Source: Muribaculum sp. (GTDB lineage Bacteria; Bacteroidota; Bacteroidia; Bacteroidales; Muribaculaceae). From it: DNA of 35,222 nt. Numbering within the stretch: position 1 is the first letter of the stretch; each line of letters opens with the position of its first letter. The DNA lies in the NCBI GenBank assembly GCA_009775095.1, contig VSOZ01000028.1, positions 1 to 35,222 on the forward strand, given 5' to 3'. Position numbers and translations under genes: made by a program. Positions 33,172-35,222 of the stretch are shown here, piece by piece. The notes beneath the pieces are model-generated. The model made no database searches. It was not told the origin of the DNA and worked only from the letters and a program-made list of their open reading frames with translations.

Positions 33172-34167
33172 TTACATGGCTTTCAAACAGAATCCATAAT
33201 CGTACCGTATAAGGCTCTTTTTATCATGGCTCTCAATCCATGCGGCCTCTTTATGACTCGCCTCCGATATCTCCACGGCGTTGTAATTCTTAAAATGGGC
33301 GAATACTTGCTCAAAAATCTCTATTTCACGCTCTTTAAAAATCGACATATCAATATTCTCAACAGGAGTCAATCGTTTTCCGGTACCATGAGGAAATGGC
33401 ACTATCTCAGCATCTATATTGCCAATATTTTCATATATCGTAGAATACTGCTGCGGTACGGGACCAAAATCTATTGCCCGATAAGAGAGACCTGATATAC
33501 CTACTCCATAGTTTTTGAAAGAGAGAAAATCAGAATAAAAAAGAAGTTTATTCAATTTGGTCTCAAAAACGCCATCAAATTTATGTAAGAAATACAGTAT
33601 ACAGTTTTTGACCTTATCAAGGTCAGGTTTTATATATCCTGTATATATCGACTTTTCATTTTTAGAAAACAACCAGTCTGACAACAATGTCTTATACAGG
33701 GATTCATCGTTGTTTTGCAAGGGAATAAGTTTCTTTTCAATGCGCTTTAACTCTTCGGCGGTGAATTCATTCTGTGACTTATCTACCATCTTCTTAAACT
33801 CCGAGACATCGGAGATCAAGGATATTAATTTCCCGTTTGAGACACTCGGAATTTCACCTTTCATATACTTTGCATACTGATTCTCGCCAAAGCCCAGAAT
33901 CTTCGACATTTTTGCCGCCGACACATCATAGCGCGATATTATATCGTTAATATCATCGACAAAAGGTATGCCGTGACGCTCTCGGTACTGATTATATAGT
34001 TGATTTATAGCAAGATTGTCTTGCTTATCGGTTGTAAACCTCTCACCGGTATCTTCACAAATATAGTATTGAGCGATGACATCGAATGTCTCTTTCCGAA
34101 ATGTCATTTCAATCACTTCGGTATGCATCGTTGCCTCTCCTCCCGTAAATGGACTTTTCATATGCAA
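33172..34167 (-). CDS. Fused antitoxin: MqsA-like N-terminus, HTH and Panacea/SocA domain
   Basis: The 331-residue protein has three parts. Residues 1-60 align in outline with the MqsA-type N-terminal domain (MKSPFTGG, YYICEDTGERF), but the zinc-binding cysteines are gone: SPFTGG replaces CxxC, and only Cys37 remains in the second pair. Residues about 70-115 form an Xre-like HTH (SAAKMSKILGFGENQYAKY). Residues about 185-315 match the Panacea (SocA/DUF4065) antitoxin domain, with KLNKLLFYSDFL and DFGPVPQQYSTIYENI. The gene lies 6 bp after the toxin gene on the same strand. It should bind the toxin and repress the promoter. A possible start at the third codon (34161) would change little. Confidence 0.85.
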   Translation of the reverse strand: MHMKSPFTGGEATMHTEVIEMTFRKETFDVIAQYYICEDTGERFTTDKQDNLAINQLYNQYRERHGIPFVDDINDIISRYDVSAAKMSKILGFGENQYAKYMKGEIPSVSNGKLISLISDVSEFKKMVDKSQNEFTAEELKRIEKKLIPLQNNDESLYKTLLSDWLFSKNEKSIYTGYIKPDLDKVKNCILYFLHKFDGVFETKLNKLLFYSDFLSFKNYGVGISGLSYRAIDFGPVPQQYSTIYENIGNIDAEIVPFPHGTGKRLTPVENIDMSIFKEREIEIFEQVFAHFKNYNAVEISEASHKEAAWIESHDKKSLIRYDYGFCLKAM

Positions 34168-34173
34168 TCTATT

Positions 34174-34521
34174 TTATTTGTAAGGGTAATTCAATTTGTG
34201 TTCGGCAAGATGAAAAGATATGCAAAATGCCGCGCCGTTATACCCTCCGAGAGTAATTTTAATGTAGATCTCTCTTCCTTTCACCATCTTACCGAATATC
34301 CACATATCATCGCCCTTGTTAAGAGTATCTTTTTCAGGACCCGATGAATAATCTTCAACAACCAGAGATAATATCTCCTGCTCTCTTTCAGACGTATTTA
34401 TTTCAAGCTCGGCGAGTGTCTGCAGATTCTTCAACCTGTCACCGCGAAATACCATACCTAAAGTCTTACTTTTAGTTTTAAAAGCAGACAAAAACGCAGA
34501 TATTTCATCGGGAGTAGCCAT
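34174..34521 (-). CDS. MqsR-like toxin of the type II toxin-antitoxin pair
   Basis: The 115-residue protein ends with IFGKMVKGREIYIKITLGG and AAFCISFHLAEH, which parallels the MqsR block (strand, VYLKIT, then ISF) preceded by a helix and an EDYSSGP motif resembling the MqsR DFYKS region. MqsR-type proteins are mRNA interferases of the RelE fold, so this is a probable RNase that blocks translation. Similarity is modest, so it could also be a different RelE-fold toxin. It is first in the operon, as in E. coli mqsRA, and precedes the antitoxin by 6 bp. A good promoter and palindrome lie just upstream. Confidence 0.72.
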   Translation of the reverse strand: MATPDEISAFLSAFKTKSKTLGMVFRGDRLKNLQTLAELEINTSEREQEILSLVVEDYSSGPEKDTLNKGDDMWIFGKMVKGREIYIKITLGGYNGAAFCISFHLAEHKLNYPYK

Positions 34522-34541
34522 TATAGATAAAAATCAGAATG

Positions 34542-34572
34542 CAAATATAGCATAAAAACCGCCAAAACCCAA
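34542..34572 (-). promoter_or_regulatory. Bacteroidota-type promoter of the toxin-antitoxin operon
   Basis: On the minus strand TTG (34570-34572) is followed by a 20-bp spacer and the -7 box TATATTTG (34542-34549), matching the consensus in both boxes. The toxin start codon is 21 bp beyond the -7 box. Confidence 0.72.
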
Positions 34573-34583
34573 CTTTAAAGTGG
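34569..34583. promoter_or_regulatory. Candidate autoregulatory operator palindrome
   Basis: The decamer ACTTTAAAGT (34572-34581) is a perfect palindrome flanked by CC and GG with one extra base, and it overlaps the -33 TTG of the toxin-antitoxin promoter. This is a natural site for repression by the antitoxin HTH. Confidence 0.5.
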
Positions 34584-34664
34584 CAATTGTCAAGTTTTTC
34601 TTATAATTCGATCTATCCAACAATATTTAGCATAATGTTTTGATGTGAATGGAAAGGACCTATA

Positions 34665-34705
34665 AAACAAACCGTCCATGCATCGCGTGGCCATGGACGG
34701 TTTTA
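34665..34705 (-). terminator. Rho-independent terminator of the small membrane protein gene
   Basis: A perfect 9-bp stem CCGTCCATG (34672-34680) / CATGGACGG (34692-34700) encloses an 11-base loop. On the minus strand it is preceded by AATAAAA and followed by TTTGTTTTAT, the form of a terminator for transcription coming from 34969. The plus-strand side is also T-rich, so it may act in both directions. Confidence 0.8.
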
Positions 34706-34759
34706 TTATCTTAACTTAAGCATTGCAAAAAGCACTATTGCATAAATAGGAAGTATCGG

Positions 34760-34969
34760 TTAGAAAGGTAAGATCAAGGACTGGTCGGCCTCTAACTTAT
34801 CTGTCGTTTCATTGTACACCACGCCATGGCTGCGTAAAGCCACGTCAGTAGTGTTTCTATTGGAGATAATAGCACTTAAATTGATCAAATGCCTTACGAG
34901 CTTTCCGACAAGGAAAACGATTAAAATGCATAGAGCGATAAGCGCCATTACCGCGAAAAATAATTTCAT
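34760..34969 (-). CDS. Small membrane protein of unknown function
   Basis: The 69-residue product begins MKLFFAVMALIALCILIVFLVGKLV, one hydrophobic helix of about 22 residues, followed by a polar tail of about 40 residues. I recognise no family. Support that it is real: a TATCTTTG box on the minus strand 50 bp upstream (35020-35027), an ATG start, and a strong terminator about 55 bp after its stop. It is a stand-alone unit beside the toxin-antitoxin operon on the same strand. The codon use is AT-leaning but coherent. Confidence 0.6.
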   Translation of the reverse strand: MKLFFAVMALIALCILIVFLVGKLVRHLINLSAIISNRNTTDVALRSHGVVYNETTDKLEADQSLILPF

Positions 34970-35019
34970 ATTATTATCGGTTGATTATACTAAATCATGC
35001 TTACACAGCATAAAACGCA

Positions 35020-35027
35020 CAAAGATA
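35020..35027 (-). promoter_or_regulatory. Candidate -7 element for the small membrane protein gene
   Basis: TATCTTTG on the minus strand matches TAnnTTTG and lies 50 bp before the ATG at 34969. The expected TTG about 20 bp further upstream is not present. Confidence 0.45.
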
Positions 35028-35097
35028 GCACTTTTATCGTTATTTACATAACTATTTATAATATTTTCACTTTGTAACGGCAATATTTAGCTGGAGG

Positions 35098-35222
35098 AAG
35101 GAGGAGCGAAACCATGATGCAGGTGGCGGAAAGCCGGCATATAAGGGCAGCGGTTGGGAGGAGGTGATGGGGCCTATTAGGCGGATGACGGCATGGGGGA
35201 ACGGGGCACATGGGGCACATGG
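35098..35222. other. Purine-rich region at the window edge, ending in a 9-bp direct repeat
   Basis: The sequence changes abruptly to purine- and G-rich composition. No supportable coding frame is seen: the minus-strand frames meet stops within about 45 bases of the edge. GGGGCACAT occurs twice in tandem at 35203-35220 and the pattern may continue outside the window. Confidence 0.5.

Overview
The window reads as a chromosomal segment of a Bacteroidales bacterium, most likely of the Muribaculaceae type, although the family level is inference. The evidence is: promoters of the Bacteroidota form (TTG/TTTG, about 20 bp, TAnnTTTG); a monofunctional mannose-1-phosphate guanylyltransferase; an IF2 of 989 residues with a long charged N-terminus; a run of housekeeping genes (aroQ, pyk, O-methyltransferase, rbfA, LolC/E-type permease, rimP-nusA-infB); and moderately GC-rich coding sequence. 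I see no rRNA, tRNA or CRISPR array.

Layout. (1) 1-1119, minus strand: an exported endonuclease/exonuclease/phosphatase-family protein, cut by the window edge. (2) 1238-10975, plus strand: core genes for shikimate synthesis, glycolysis, ribosome maturation, transcription and translation (aroQ, pyk, O-methyltransferase, rbfA, permease, rimP, nusA, infB, folK). A 7-bp tandem repeat lies between aroQ and pyk. (3) 11032-16401, plus strand: a short exopolysaccharide export set (membrane GT2 glycosyltransferase, Wza-like lipoprotein, Wzy-like polymerase, Wzz-like chain-length protein). A GT4 glycosyltransferase converges on it with an 11-bp overlap. That GT4 is the last gene of a minus-strand run starting with manC (manC, thioesterase, HAD phosphatase, orphan histidine kinase, GT4). 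GDP-mannose supply and glycan assembly are therefore probably linked. (4) 21141-24958: an AT-rich accessory island with an unusual two-hairpin leader, a 713-residue surface lipoprotein of unknown function, and a wrecked IS30-family element. (5) 24959-31572: a TetR regulator with a clear promoter and dyad operator, followed by an ABC-2 type drug-exporter operon (TolC, HlyD, two ATPases, two permeases). The outer-membrane and periplasmic subunits each carry one inactivating lesion (an in-frame TAA, and an extra A in an A8 run), while the inner-membrane genes are intact. (6) 31655-33142: NfeD and SPFH/stomatin pair. (7) 33172-34521, minus strand: a toxin-antitoxin pair made of an MqsR-like toxin and a fused MqsA-like/HTH/Panacea antitoxin, with a good promoter overlapping a palindrome. 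(8) 34760-34969, minus strand: a 69-residue membrane protein with a strong terminator. The last 120 bases are purine-rich and hold no gene I can support.

I did not find a clearly new multi-gene system. The observations most worth a second look are the paired lesions in the exporter operon, its one-good-one-degenerate ATPase arrangement, the chain-length protein whose C-terminus resembles a tyrosine kinase without a P-loop, the mutually exclusive hairpins upstream of the orphan lipoprotein, and the toxin-antitoxin pair whose antitoxin has lost its zinc-binding cysteines.
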